NCBI RefSeq assembly: GCF_027943255.1
Contig: NC_072892.1
Location: forward strand, 160,334,792-160,398,791
Reading direction: 5' to 3'
Origin: Anastrepha obliqua
Taxonomy: Eukaryota; Arthropoda; Insecta; Diptera; Tephritidae
DNA: 64,000 bases
Under the pieces are notes generated by a model. That model was not told where the DNA came from. It searched no databases and saw only the letters and a program-made list of their open reading frames with translations. Position numbers and translations under genes: made by a program. The first letter of the stretch is position 1, and each line of letters starts with the position of its first letter. Below, in pieces: positions 11,220 to 23,740 of the stretch.

Positions 11220-13340
11220 TAGTTTAAAAATAGCTGGCAACCCTACCTGAAATTATTTTTGTATTAATCTGCTTCTTGATTGGCGCGATAACCAATCATT
11301 TTTCTATTAAACACTTTCGTTTTTCACCAAATAAAATGTCTCACAATAACTCCTCCGAGTTCGTTCACTGGATTGCTAAATAAAAGTCACAAACTAATGT
11401 CAGCACAACTTGCGTGAATTTCAATTCTGAACTTTACTTCACGTTCGCACACTCAACTCAAGGCTGATTACTTTATACGCATGCCCCTCTGCTTATTTAC
11501 AGGTGCTTAACAACGGTCGTAATTTCTAGATGTGGCAACTCGTATTTTCTGGCAACTTCCATCTTGTCATCTGTCATTCATTTTTTTTAGTACCTCATTC
11601 CCTCGTTATTGTCAGTAATGTCGCGAACATTCAGGATTTATCACTACACTATATATTTGAATTAATATTCAAATATTTTATACGCAGTGGTAATTCTACA
11701 CGAATATTCTCAAAGATGACACCCAACCAGTTAAAATGTTTCTTTAAATATTTTATTTCCGACATATTTGAACTTTGCAATGAATAAATGAGTAAAAATT
11801 CTATTGAAAATTAAATAGCAATTATGATTTTTTCTTATATGATTTAAAAATAACTGATAACGCTGCCTGGAAGATTTTTTTTAATAATACTAACTTATCA
11901 TCAAAAGAGGCTCATATTATGATATTTTAATTTATTTCTAAATACTCGTAAATTATCTCAAAATCTATCAAAAATTCCAGGGTAATTAAGATATCTTTTT
12001 AATAATTTAAAAATAGGTGGCAACCTTTTCATAAAATATAAAGCAGCATAAAATATAAAAGCAGTATAAAAACATTAGCTGAAAATTATGCTCTCATTGT
12101 AGTATTTTTTTAATTTTGAAATAATTTAAATTCAGTGGTAACCTTATAAAACTATTTACAGGGGAAAAACCTGATCTTATATTTTATTTAACTTTCGAAT
12201 TGACTAGTTAAAAAAAATTACAAAAAATTAGGTGGCAAGCCTATTCCAAAAAAAGGCTACCAAAAATACCTTTCGACTGCTACATGGGTAGCATGTATTC
12301 GGCTAGCATTGGTATTATGTTTTGTTACTACGTTTTAAATAATTAAAAAAAATGTGGCAATCTTATTCAGAAAAGCTGACGAGTAACACTTGTCCTGATT
12401 AGTAAATTATGTAAAGCATAATAAATATAATTCTGTCGAAAATTAGGTGGCAACACTATTCAGAAATATATACTTAATACTTATCGATATTATGCCGATA
12501 CCAAAGAAACGATACGGGTACCTAAAAACGTTTTATATTAATATTAAATAAAATTCTGCCGAAAAGTAGGTGGCAACCCTATTTAAAAATATATACTTCT
12601 AGATCAATATTATGCCAATACTGGAGAAACGATGCAGGTACTTAAAAACGCGTTAAATAAATAAAAAAACAATGCTGCCGAAAATTAAGTGGCAACTCTA
12701 TTCAAAAATATATACTTATAGATCGATATTATACCGGTACAGGTACCTAAAAACGTTTTAAATTAATTTTAAATAAAATTCTGTCGAAAATTAGGTGGCA
12801 ACCCGATTCAGAAATCTACAGATGAATATAATGACGATAATACAGAAATGATGCAGGTACCTAGGGACAATGCAGAAAATGCGCTAAAAAATTTAATTGC
12901 CAGAAGAGGCCACTGCAGGACCAGCCAAGTCAGAAGTAATTTTTCACAGTCAATCGAAAGGTTTCCTTTTTCTAATCATCGAATAATTAAAAAATATTTA
13001 TCGAAGATTTTTTAATAGAAATTTTGAATAATGGATGCTCTACTTTAATTAAAGTATAAATAAATAATATAAAAATTCTCTCGAGGATGAGGTGGCAACC
13101 CTATTCAAAAATATATAAATCGATATTATGATGATAATACATAAACGATGCAGGTACTTAGGGGCAATACAGGAAATGCGCTAAAAAATTGAATTGCCAG
13201 AAGAGGCCACTGCAAGACCAGTCAAATCAGAAGTAATTTTTCACAGTCAATAGAAAGATTTCCTTTTTCCAGTCATTGAATCATTTTATTTTAAATATTT
13301 ATCGCAGATTCTTTTAATAAAAAATTTGAATAATAAACGC
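11220..13340. repeat. Tandem array around a GGTGGCAACCCTATT core
   Basis: The words TAGGTGGCAACCCTATTC and variants recur about every 100-200 bp, at roughly 11230, 12015, 12130, 12230, 12350, 12447, 12569, 12691, 12795 and 13089. Between them come ATATATACTTATAGATCGAT, CCGATACC and GATGCAGGTACCTA. From about 12780 the unit is longer: a 300-bp segment including GCCAGAAGAGGCCACTGCA is present twice (about 12780-13060 and 13085-13330). A nested (higher-order) satellite that decays toward its left end. No coding content. Confidence 0.8.
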
Positions 13341-14680
13341 TCGACTGATTCCATCAATCACCATTGGTGAGCTTTTAGATTTCAAATGAATTCTTATAGT
13401 CTGAGTGAGCAAATATTCATCATTCAAATTCAATTATTTCTCATTACATATTTCTGTTCTCTATTCCAACCGGGCGTCAGAGGTACCCATGACACACTTG
13501 AAAACGCATATCGTATTATGCATAGCGTAAGTGAAAGGCACTTTGCAGCAGAAAATGTATGAGTGGAAGCAACGCAATTCCAGATTCGCTCAAATATTTA
13601 TGTACTATTCAAAAAAAGTATCGCGCAGCCATGAGAATGCGCGCTTGTGTGAGTGCTTGTGCATTTAAAAGCCCCATAAGTGGCATAATGATGCATATTT
13701 ACATAAAGTTTATATCATCGAAATTTGTCGTTAAATGCAGTAGATCAGTTGCATAGATTCGATCCTGCGTGCTTATGTGTCCATATCAACACATACATAT
13801 GCACTAGCACTTACAAATATGTACGTATGTACAAACACGCATGCCCAGCGTGCATTTCCAATTATTACCGTTATTTTCTTTATATTTCATTTCATTCGAT
13901 TTGCTTCTTTCCACTTTTCACTCTCCATTCTACCTGCTTTATGAGCTTTTTATTGGCAATGCCACATTTTACGGTTTATACCTTGAGCATTAGGAAAGAC
14001 ATATAAACATAAAAGAACGGCAAGAGAGCTTAGAATGGCAGGAAGGACATGTGTGAAGGAAGCGTACAGGATGCTCAAAGTATGCATAAAATCTGATTTA
14101 TTTTCTGCTGACTACAGCTAAAGTAACTTAGCCGTCCTGCACACGTGCATATGTACATACATATACACAAATACATACACACCTCTGGCCACCATGCAAT
14201 CATAAGCTATACGAGGCATTGCAGCTTATTGAATACGAATGAGCTTTTCACTTGCACTAAGCAAATTTTGTGTGCTTTTTAGAAATGGCAGAATAAAATT
14301 CATAGGAATTCCAAAGGCACATTTAATGGTGGGTTTGTGAAATGGAAGTGGGAGAGGCTATTGCTTTGACGGGAAATATCGTGCAGTTTGAGTCAATAGT
14401 GAAATAAGATTTGTAAGCTTTGTAATGTTTGCAATTCTCTCGGGCGGTGAGTGTGCGAACATTACTTTTTTACTTTTTGCCAGATTCATCTGAATATACT
14501 GGCTGTTCTGGCAAATTTCCTCCAGATTTGAAATATCATCTAAATAATGGAAGCAATCGTTATCAGTTTGTTAGCTGGCTGACTCGTTTTGGAGTTCTGC
14601 CGTCTTAAAGCCCTAAGAGAACGTTGCTTCGACTATGTTCTAAATAAATAAACATATAATTGGGCGACCGGAATTAGAAA
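13341..14680. other. Non-coding stretch, no gene seen
   Basis: Intron-like DNA with ACATAT/ATGT microsatellite patches (13790-13830, 14150-14180). Short open frames at 13559-13756 and 13725-14006 show no recognisable domain. Confidence 0.5.
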
Positions 14681-14790
14681 AAAAACTGTTTTCTATCATT
14701 TTTCTGTTTCATGCACGGATATTCGAACCTACGCACTACCGATTGAAGTCACGCACCAACCATTCGGCTACGGCGGCCGCCTTTCTATGT
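14680..14790 (-). mobile_element. SINE fragment: tRNA-like head only
   Basis: On the minus strand it reads the head of the SINE family seen whole at 55274-55597: GCCGCCGTAGCCGAATGG (A-box region, about 14785-14765), then GTAGGTTCGAATATCCG (B-box region, about 14735) and the ATTAGAAA stretch. The body and 3' tail are missing. Confidence 0.8.
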
Positions 14791-15299
14791 TCTACACTCG
14801 GGGGAAAAAACTGTGATTGCATCCGAAATAGCTACCACTTTTACTTACGCTATTATGAGTTGTTGCGTTTTTTATTTCGAATATTATTTGAGAGCTGATA
14901 AAAAGTTCTCTAAGTAAAACACCATCGAGTATGTCTTCCAGATATTACTGTTATTACTATTTGGTCCCTTCTACTCGAAGCTGCCTACTTCTGCCGGATT
15001 GGTACAGTAACCATCTAAGTGATTTTGATCGAACTCAACAAAGATCACGAGCCGTTTCTTCTTCGGCTTCGGCATTACTCAGTGTAAACGCACTATTAGG
15101 TTTTACTATTTCTTATTACAAGTATTTGTTATGATTATGTTTTGATTCGTATTTCACGGCCTACGTCTAGAGTTTTTTCATAAATTCTCTGCATGCGCCT
15201 TTTTTGTAAAGAGTGAAGAATCGCATAAAGGAATCACATAAAAAATTTTCTTTAAAAATTTTATTTCAAAAAGATATGAAATAAAATTGTGTATATGCT

Positions 15300-17010
15300 T
15301 TGACATAAAGGGCAGTTCGAACACAAATATCACTTTGAAAAGAAAAGCAAATAAAACAAAAATTAAATTATTTTAAATAACAAGAAATAAAAAAATAAAA
15401 TAAAAAATAACAATTAAAGAAAAAAAATCTAAAGCAAAGGAAAAAAATAAATAAAATGACAGAAAGTAAAATAAAATACAAAAATTACTTTAATTTAGTA
15501 AAATTATATAAAATTAAACATAAGCAGAAACAAAAACAAGACCAAAATTAAACTGAATTAAACAGAAATAAATTAAATTAAAGTAAGTTAAAATAAAACC
15601 AAATTGCAAAACACCGAAGTTAAATAAATAAATAAAGAAATACAATAGAGAAAAACAAAGTGAAATAAAATAAAATATAAAACTATATTTAAGAAAAATA
15701 AGTGCTTAAAAAAACTTTAAATAAAATAACTAAGTAAAGTAAAATAAAAAAAATATATATAAAAAAAATAAAATAGAATAAAATAAAAATGAAAAGAGAT
15801 GAAATAAAATAAAATAAAGCAAAATAAAGTGAAATTAAAATAAAAAAGAAATAAAATAAAATTACATTGAATTAAAAAGAAATAAAATTTCTTCTTATTT
15901 TAAAATAAATAAAAATAAGTAAGTCAAAGTAAAAAAAAAATAAAATAAAATACAAAAATATAAACTAAAGTAAAATGAAACAAAATAAAATTAAAATAAA
16001 GAAACTGGAAAAAATGCAATTTTATGAAAGAAATAAAATAAATTAAAATAAATTAAAACAAAACAAAGTAACAGAAAAAATATATTAAATAAATATAAAA
16101 AGAAATAAAACAAAAGCAAAATAAAGTAAAATAAAATGAAAACTAAACTCAAGGCAAATAAAAAAGTAAAATAAAAAAATTAAAGAAAATAAAATAAACG
16201 AAAGTTAATTTAAAAAACTTGAAGTAAAATAAATAAGTAAAGCAAAATAAAAAATAAAATAAAATAAAGTAAAATAAAATGGAATAAAATAATAATAATA
16301 AAAAGCGATAAAATAAAGTAAAATGCAACAAAATTACAAAAAGTAAATAAAATATATTTAACTTAAATAGAAATAAAATTAATTAATTAAAAGAAAGCTA
16401 AATAAAGAAATAAAATAAAACAAATTAAATAAAATAGAATATAAGTTTAAATAGAAAAATGTAATAAAATAGAATATAAAATAAAACTAAAAAAGTAAAA
16501 CAAAATAAAATTAAATAAAAAAATTGAAAATTGGAAATACAATAAAATAGATTAAAAATAAACAAATAAAAGAAAATAAAACAAATTTAACGAATTAAAA
16601 AAAAACACTAAATATAAATAATTGTCACATAAATTTCTGTAAGGTGTTTGGCCGAGCTCCTCCTCTTATTTGTGGTGTGCGTCTTGATGCTGTTCCACAA
16701 ATGGAGGGACCTACAGTTTCAAGCCGACTACGAACGGGAGATATGTTTTATGAGGAGAAAAGGGCAGAAATACACTCGGAGGTTTGCCATTGCCTGCCGA
16801 ATCGGTATTGCTATTAGAAAAAAAAGTTTTCTATCATTTTGCTGTTTCATGTTTCACTCCCGAATGGTAGTTTTAATGAATTTTATCTAAGGAATTTAGT
16901 TAAATTATTCAATTCAAATATATAGAAAAGTAAAATTAAAAAATAAAGTGAAATAAAACAAAACTTAGTCAAATGACAAAAAAATATTGACTAAATAAAA
17001 ATAATCAAAT
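15300..17010. repeat. Long A-rich low-complexity tract (AAATAAAATA)n
   Basis: About 1.3 kb (15340-16620) and a further 100 bp (16905-17010) consist almost only of irregular AAATAAAATAAA words with rare G and C. The two parts are separated by a SINE fragment. Open frames on the opposite strand (for example 16149-16331) are artefacts of the composition. The strand bias (A on plus) is the reverse of the tract at 44820-47040. Confidence 0.9.
16640..16875 (-). mobile_element. SINE copy inside the A-rich tract, head damaged
   Basis: From left to right it gives the complement of the SINE body: TGTTTGGCCGAGCTCCTCCT, TTTGTGGTGTGCGTCTTGAT, ACCTACAGTTTCAAGCCGAC and GCCATTGCCTGCCGA, then a remnant of the head near 16845-16870 (CGAATGGTAG). 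The 3' tail sequence GTACGCGCCAAT and most of the A and B boxes are missing. A-rich sequence on both sides implies insertion into the tract. Confidence 0.85.
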
Positions 17011-17019
17011 AAAATTAAA

Positions 17020-17860
17020 TGCATAAAATGGATGGCTTCATTAGAAACAATACGCCCACGCTATTATCTCCTGTAAGAGGAATTTTCAGGAGTCCGATTA
17101 TTATGGTTAACTGGAAGACCTCGACTTTGCTGACGACATTGCACTCCAGTCACAGCATAACGGACACATGCAGAAGAAGTCTGATAACCTCAGTTACCAA
17201 GTAGAGCACGTCGGTCTACGTATAAATGTGGGCAAATCGAAATCCAAATGAACACCTCACAGGCAAACACTTTTATAGTGTACGGCGAGCAAATGGAAAA
17301 CGTCGATACATTCACCTACCAAGGAAGCCAAATTACGCCAGATAACTGTACGAATTAAAAAAACCAAAGCGGCATTTGGCAGCCTAAATAAGAAGCGGTA
17401 TTTGAAAAAACTGGCACAAAAACAACTGCTGGCGAATCTTGGCTTTTACCAGCATCTAACACACAAAGCTTGCAATCACTTATAATATTAATGGATGTCT
17501 CAGACCAATCCTGCGCATATAGTGGCCTGGCAATTGGATCTTAAACGATCAACTTTTTGCAAGAAGTGAACAAGAACTAATTGCTCTTGAAATGCAGACT
17601 CCTAAATGGATTGGGCACAACATACACAACCCCACGAACGAAGTAAGCAAAATGCCATTGGACTGACACCACCAAGTCATCGCCGCAGAGGATGGCATAC
17701 CCGTTTTGATGAATTTCTAGAAGTCAATGAAAACGTAACACGGCCCCAGATTAAGGGAAAACGAAAAATCGACAACACTGGCAATATTCTGTATCGGCAT
17801 TATGCGCCTACCATCGACGCAATAGAAAAGATAATAATAATGATTTCATGCATGTGACAG
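17020..17860 (+). mobile_element. LINE reverse transcriptase fragment
   Basis: EDLDFADDIALQSQHNGH (about 17116-17170) contains the RT active-site box FADD. Later pieces are VGLRINVGKSKS (about 17212-17248), IKKTKAAFGSLN (about 17355) and WIGHNIHNPTNEVSKMPLD (about 17608-17665), the C-terminal block of the same LINE type seen at 183-1010 and 27150-29760. Many frame breaks. The plus-strand frame at 17606-17857 is out of phase with the conserved reading. Confidence 0.75.
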
Positions 17861-19884
17861 CCTGTGCTGGCTTCTTATCCTGCAAACCCAATTTGCTAAA
17901 AACTTCTTTCTCTAAATACTATCAAAATTGTCAAACACAGTCTCTAACGGCTTCAAATTAAATTTGTTTGTCTTTCGAAAAGGTCAGCTGACATCAGAAA
18001 TGGGCGGTATCAGAGGATGAGTTTATGCTCTTTGATAGAGTAGTTTAATGCTCACTTGTTTACTTAGTTGGAGCTCAATTGGAATGAGTATTTATTTAGT
18101 GAGAAGATTTCTCTTCGTCTTGCTTCCTTTTCGGACTGAAAGGTGCAGAAAATGCTGCGTGGTAGCCGGATGAACCATCGATACGCTACTGTTCGAAAAG
18201 ATTCCTTCCCATTCTGACGAGTCTGAGATTATAACCAATAGCAACCATAGCCGCCAAAATGAAAATGCCATTCTTCATTACAAATTAAGTTAAATTATAG
18301 CTACTCCAATTACGGTCAAAATATTCTCATCACTTAACACATAAAACTCTCAAAAAATTTGGAATATTTTCCGACATTTTTCCAAGCGTAAAAAACTAAT
18401 TTCGCCCAGCACAATGGAAAGAACTGTCGGTGTTAAATCATATTAGGAATAAAAAAAAAACTTGTATTTAAATACATAGAAACCAACTTACAAATAGATT
18501 AGAGAGCAACGGCGGTGATGTGAAAAGTATAACCTAAAAGTGGCTGGCTAATCAAATTGCAATGCTAGCCTGGAGATATAATTGAATTAACGTACCAACT
18601 GTAGGCGATCCAGCAAGCAATAAAAGGAAAAAATTTATAGAAGCTGTAAGGTGAATGCACAATCGAAAATTTCTTATTTACTTCCACATCTACACAAATA
18701 GACATACATATCTGAATGTGAGTCACCGAAATGGAAGGAAATGGTGATGCGCTTGGAAATAAGCATATTTTTGGGCCTGCTCGGAAGCACACATAACTAC
18801 GCATGTATGTATGTATGTATATATAAACATGCATACATAGATAACTACAATAGCTGTATGTATGCATACTTGTATGACTTTGTGAAATTGGAAACAAACT
18901 TTAATTCTATTCAATGGCTTCATTGCAACAGAACCAATAGAATTTCTAATATTTACATCAAACAAGCAAGTGGAAAAAAATATATACAAGAGTACTCGTA
19001 CAAATATCAAAGTCCATTGTAGTGTGCTTAATAACTTTATATGGTATGTATGTATTTATATGTATGTATGTATGTACATGCATCTGCTTGTATGCAGTCA
19101 TGTTGTTAATTCCATGTCGATATTCTTCGATTTCGTTGCAATTTTTACTCGGCAGATATGAAAACACAAACGGCAATACGTTCGCTTCTTAATTGTATGA
19201 CAAACAAAGGAAATGGGAGCAAGCACAGGCGCACGCACACAATCACACGTACATGGATGCCAACATACACATACACATATGCGGTTTAATAGAGCGTTCT
19301 ATGGACGCGTTCACTGCGCACTCATACACCGACAGTAAATTTAGTTAGCAAATTGTAGAGGGTGACTAACTACTACAATAGCATTCGACGACGGTTGAAG
19401 TGAATCGCTATGTGTGCGTGAGATGAATGTTCGGTGGGGTGGTCAAATTAGGGGCAAACTAGTGAGCTACAGTTAAAGAAAACCGTTTGCAGGGTAAATT
19501 GCACAAAGCAATGGGAACGGCAAATGCATAAATGAAGAAAAAAGCTGAACACAAAATGAGTGGGAAAGGAAGTAAAATAAATAAGTTGCTGCTAGCAAGA
19601 AAATAACAAATAAAAAATATGTATATAAAAAAAATATTAAAAAAAATTTAGCAAAAGCACAGTTAAAAAGAAAATGGAAAGCAAAAATAATTGAAAACCC
19701 TGATGTGAACTGAAAATGTAATGTTCAACCACAGTATTTACTATGTGCGTAAATTTGTCATCCTTTGGGCAGCATTACGATTTTCTACGCCACAAAAATA
19801 TAAGATTCTGAAACACATTTTTTTCTAAATTCAGCTCTAATAGAAAAAAGCAGAACACTTCTTCAAAATTTATTTAAAAATTTG
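17861..19884. other. Non-coding stretch with ATGT microsatellites
   Basis: No coding signal. (ATGT)n patches at about 18803-18822 and 19044-19080, with several ACACAT patches near 19210-19280. The open frames here are driven by the microsatellites. Confidence 0.55.
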
Positions 19885-21690
19885 ATTTGAGTTGCATACG
19901 AGGGTGGGGTGAAAAGTTTCCGCTGTGATAAAGAAACACATTTTTTCTAATTTCAGCTCGAATATAGAAAGGCAAACAACTTTTTAGGAAATTTATTTAT
20001 AAATTGGATTTGAGTTGCATACGAGGGTAGGGTGAACATTTTGCAGTCTCTTAAAGAAACAGATGCTTTTTTTTAATTTCAGCTCCAATAAAGAAAAGCA
20101 GACAAGTTTTCAAAAAATTTATTTCAAAATTGGGTTTAAGTTATTTACGAGGGCGGGATGAATATTTTCCGGTCAAATAAAGCAATTATTCTTTTCTTTT
20201 TTTCTAATTTCAGCTCAAATATGAAAAAACAGAAATCAAAAAAAAATTAATTTAATTTCAGTTGCGTGCGAGGGCGTGTTGAAAAATTTCCAGTTTAATA
20301 AAGAAACACTTTTTTTGCTTTAACTCAAATAGAGGAAAGCAGAAAACTTCTTAAATAATTTATTTAAAAATTAGTTGCATACGAGGTTAGGGTGAAAATA
20401 TTCCAGTTTAATAAAGAAACACTTTTTTTGCTTTAACTCAAATAGAGGAAAGCAGAAAACTTCTTAAATAATTTATTTAAAAATTAGTTGCATACGAGGG
20501 TAGGGTGAAAATATTCCAGTCTAATAAAGAAACGATTTTTTTTCTTATTTCAGCTCAAATAAAGAAAAGCAGAAACTTTTCATAAAATGTATTTAAAAAT
20601 TTCATTTGAGTTGCATACAAGGGCGGTTGAAAAGTTTCCGGACTGATAGAGAAAAACATTTGTTTCTAATTTCAAAGTAGAAAAGCAGAAAACTTTTTAA
20701 AAACTTAATTTTAAAATTTGATTTGATTTGCTTACGAGGGCGGGGGGAAAATTATCCGGTCACATTTTTTTAAATTTCAACTGAAATAGAGAAAAGTGGA
20801 AAACTTCTGAAAAAATGTATTTGAAATTTTGATTTGAGTTAATTACATACGAAGGCGAGATGAAAATTGTGCGGCCTGTTAAAGAAACAAGAAAAACGTC
20901 TCTTCCGATAAAGAAACACATTTTGTCTAATTTCAGTAATTTCAATATTTGAATTGAAGAACAGATATCTTTTCGAAAGAATTATTTAAAAATTCTGGTT
21001 GAGACGGTTGAGTTGGTTACATACGAGGGCGGGGTGAAAAGTATGAAAGATAAAGAAACATATAATTTTTCTAATTTTAGCTCAAATATTAAAAAGCAGA
21101 AAACTGTTTGAAAGGAAAACTTTATTTAAAAATTTAATTTGAGTTGCACACGAGGTCGTGTTGAAAGGTTTCCGGTTTAATAAAGACACACATACATATT
21201 TTTTTATTTAGCTCAAATACAGAAAAGCAGAACCTTTTTTTAAAATCTTTATTTAAGAATTAGGTTTGACTTACATATGAGGCTGGAGTGAAAATTTTCC
21301 GGCCTGGTAAAGAAAAACATTTTGTCTAATTTTAATTCAAATTTTGAAAAGCTCGAACTTCTTAAAAATTTTATTTCAGATAGGGTGTAAGTTACATACG
21401 AGGGCGGGTTGAAAAGTTTTCGGGCTGATAAAGAAAGACATTTTTTTGCTAATTTCTACTCGAGTAGAGAAAGGCAGAAAACTTAAAAAAAAAATTATTT
21501 AAAAATTGGGTTTTAATTTTATACGAGGGCGGAGAGCAAAATTTTCCGATCTGATAAGTTCAGCTAAAATATAGAAAAGCAGAACCCTTTTCAAAAAATT
21601 TATTTAAAAATTGTGCTTCATTACATACGAGGGTGGGCTGAAAATATTCCGGTCTAATAAAGAAACACATTTCTTTCTAATTTCAGATGG
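19885..21690. repeat. Satellite array, unit about 122 bp, about 15 units
   Basis: Each unit carries, in order, TTGCATACGAGGGCGGGGTG, AAAAGTTTCCGG, AATAAAGAAACA, TTTTTCTAATTTCAGCTC, GAAAAGCAGAAAACTT and TTTATTTAAAAATT. Counting the ACGAGGG word from about 19908 to 21625 gives about 15 units and a mean spacing near 122 bp. Two units near 20290-20510 are almost identical while others differ at many sites. The first words of the unit look like a mariner terminal repeat (inference). No coding content. Confidence 0.9.
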
Positions 21691-23740
21691 ATGTAGGGGT
21701 AAATGTCCAACCCAGCTTCTAGGGAAGTACTAATAATAATAAGCATTGTATGTACCAACAGGGTATCGGTTTAGTTCGGATTCAAATTCTGCACTGGCTC
21801 ACGAAGCTCCATTAAGCTTCCCAATTAAGACCGAAAGGAATCGTTGAAAACGTAGAAATTTTTCTGAAAGGAACAGAGTATACCTACAAGATAAGAAATA
21901 TTACTAAAGGGGTGGACGATATTCGACGCGCCTTTGATGAAATTGACATCAGTAACGAGGCGGATATCTATTAGATATTTTATTCGATACCTAAAATCTA
22001 TGTCTTCGCTGCTTATTAGAAACAAGATATGAACTATCAGATAAATTCTTTCTCAACCTTCCAGTCTTGCCAGTCTCAATAGGACACCCTTACACGCTAC
22101 ATACCACAAACAAACCGCACAAAGTTTGCCATCGCTTGATGTTATGCGCATTTTGTTGTTGCTGCCATCATTTAAAGCCTCTTATTAACAAACAAATCGA
22201 GCTATAAACGCGTTAGGCAAAAACAACAACACCAATAACAAGCAACTCAATATTTGCCAAACCAAATGTAACAATAATACCAGCGTTCAAAGCGAAACGA
22301 TGGCTGCTAATTCTGTGTGGCTCAGCTAAGCTTAGATGAATGAGCGCTTCTTCTTCTTTTTCGTAATCTTTGACTTTTTTCCGCCGCCCCTCACTATTCT
22401 CTAACTACATAGTTGCGCGCCTTAAGCGAACTTACCCGCACGTACTGCTTAGCTGGCTAGTGACTGGCAACAGTCAAGACAACGTCGTCAACGAAACTGC
22501 TATTAAGCACATACACATATTGATACATACATATATGTATGTGTATGTGTGTTTGCAAGTGAGTAAGTGTATGCAAGTGGGTAAGTATAAGTATTCGTGT
22601 GCGAAGCAGTCGAATGTTATTGATTTTTTCCGTTTGTCGATTTCCGTTGTGCGGAGCAGAAGAAAAGGTAAATCTAACACTTCGAGCCGTTTAACCTGTG
22701 TAAACTAAGACACTGCGTAAGTATGTAACAGACAACCTGGTGTCTAAGGTATTAGAGTGCTGGGGCTCTGATGAACTTTTGCGCGAACTTATGGGCAGGG
22801 AGAAGTGAGTTTACTGCATGTAATCGCCGCTTGTGTACAAATTGGAGTAGGCATTCAACATATGTAAGTATGTATGTACATATCTCGAAGGAGGATGGAC
22901 TTAAGTTTGGAGAACATAACCAACAACAACAATTTTTTCATTAGCGTAGACTTAACGATTTATGTATGCTTTACTCAGCTGCGAATATACCCTAAATACA
23001 TACAATGTAATAATTATACACCAACACATACATACATGAGTTTATGCATTTGTGTTGGTGTAGATAAAACTCCCGTAAAAACCACTCTAATGCCCACATC
23101 AACTCAATTGACACCTGAACGAGCTGACTGACCATTAACCGAGCGCTCAGTAATAGCCGCTGCACTAGCCAGACATTAAACACTACTACATGCATACACT
23201 TTTACTTGCATACGTACGAGTATGTGCGTCCACACCCTAAATGTATGCACAAAAAAACACTTGGTTGTATTGTGAAACTGTATGCGATTTTTGTGTTTTT
23301 GTGAGTTATAGGTGTGAGTTATGGGTGTGAATTAGTAGAGCGCGCTTAATACCACATAAAAGAACAGGCACAACAATAATGCCACCACTAACGTCGCCGA
23401 CAACAAATCGGATTTGGCGAGTAATTGGCAAAAGCCAAAGCAGACAAAAGACGTCAAGTGAAGCGTAAAGGTGAAAAAACGAAACCGGAAAAATGTTCAA
23501 GAAAAATAGGAATAAGAAAAAAATTACCACCGATGAGTAGGTGTGTAAAAAGTGGGCACACATATATATGTATGTGTGCGTATATGGTGTATAGCATAGG
23601 CGCAGACATGTAATCCGAAAATGTAGAGAGATTAAGCAAAGAAGAAGGTTAGAAAACTGGCAACATGTCTACCAGAGGCGGGTCAATAAGTCCATGAAAA
23701 TGAGGGCGTACGGTGTTGGCAACTCAAATCTCTTAATTTT
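21691..23740. other. Non-coding stretch, no gene seen
   Basis: Mixed composition with TG/ATGT patches at 22500-22600 and 22860-22880. Short overlapping frames on both strands (22370-23640) show no domain. Nothing recognisable as a transposon protein. Confidence 0.5.

Noticed and set aside
16149..16331. Phe/Leu-rich membrane protein on the minus strand
   Set aside because: The frame exists only because the tract is AAATAAAATA repeats.
19885..21690. Regular repeats resembling a CRISPR array
   Set aside because: Whole units of about 122 bp are repeated, with no unrelated spacers between short repeats, and the DNA is from a eukaryote. It is a satellite.
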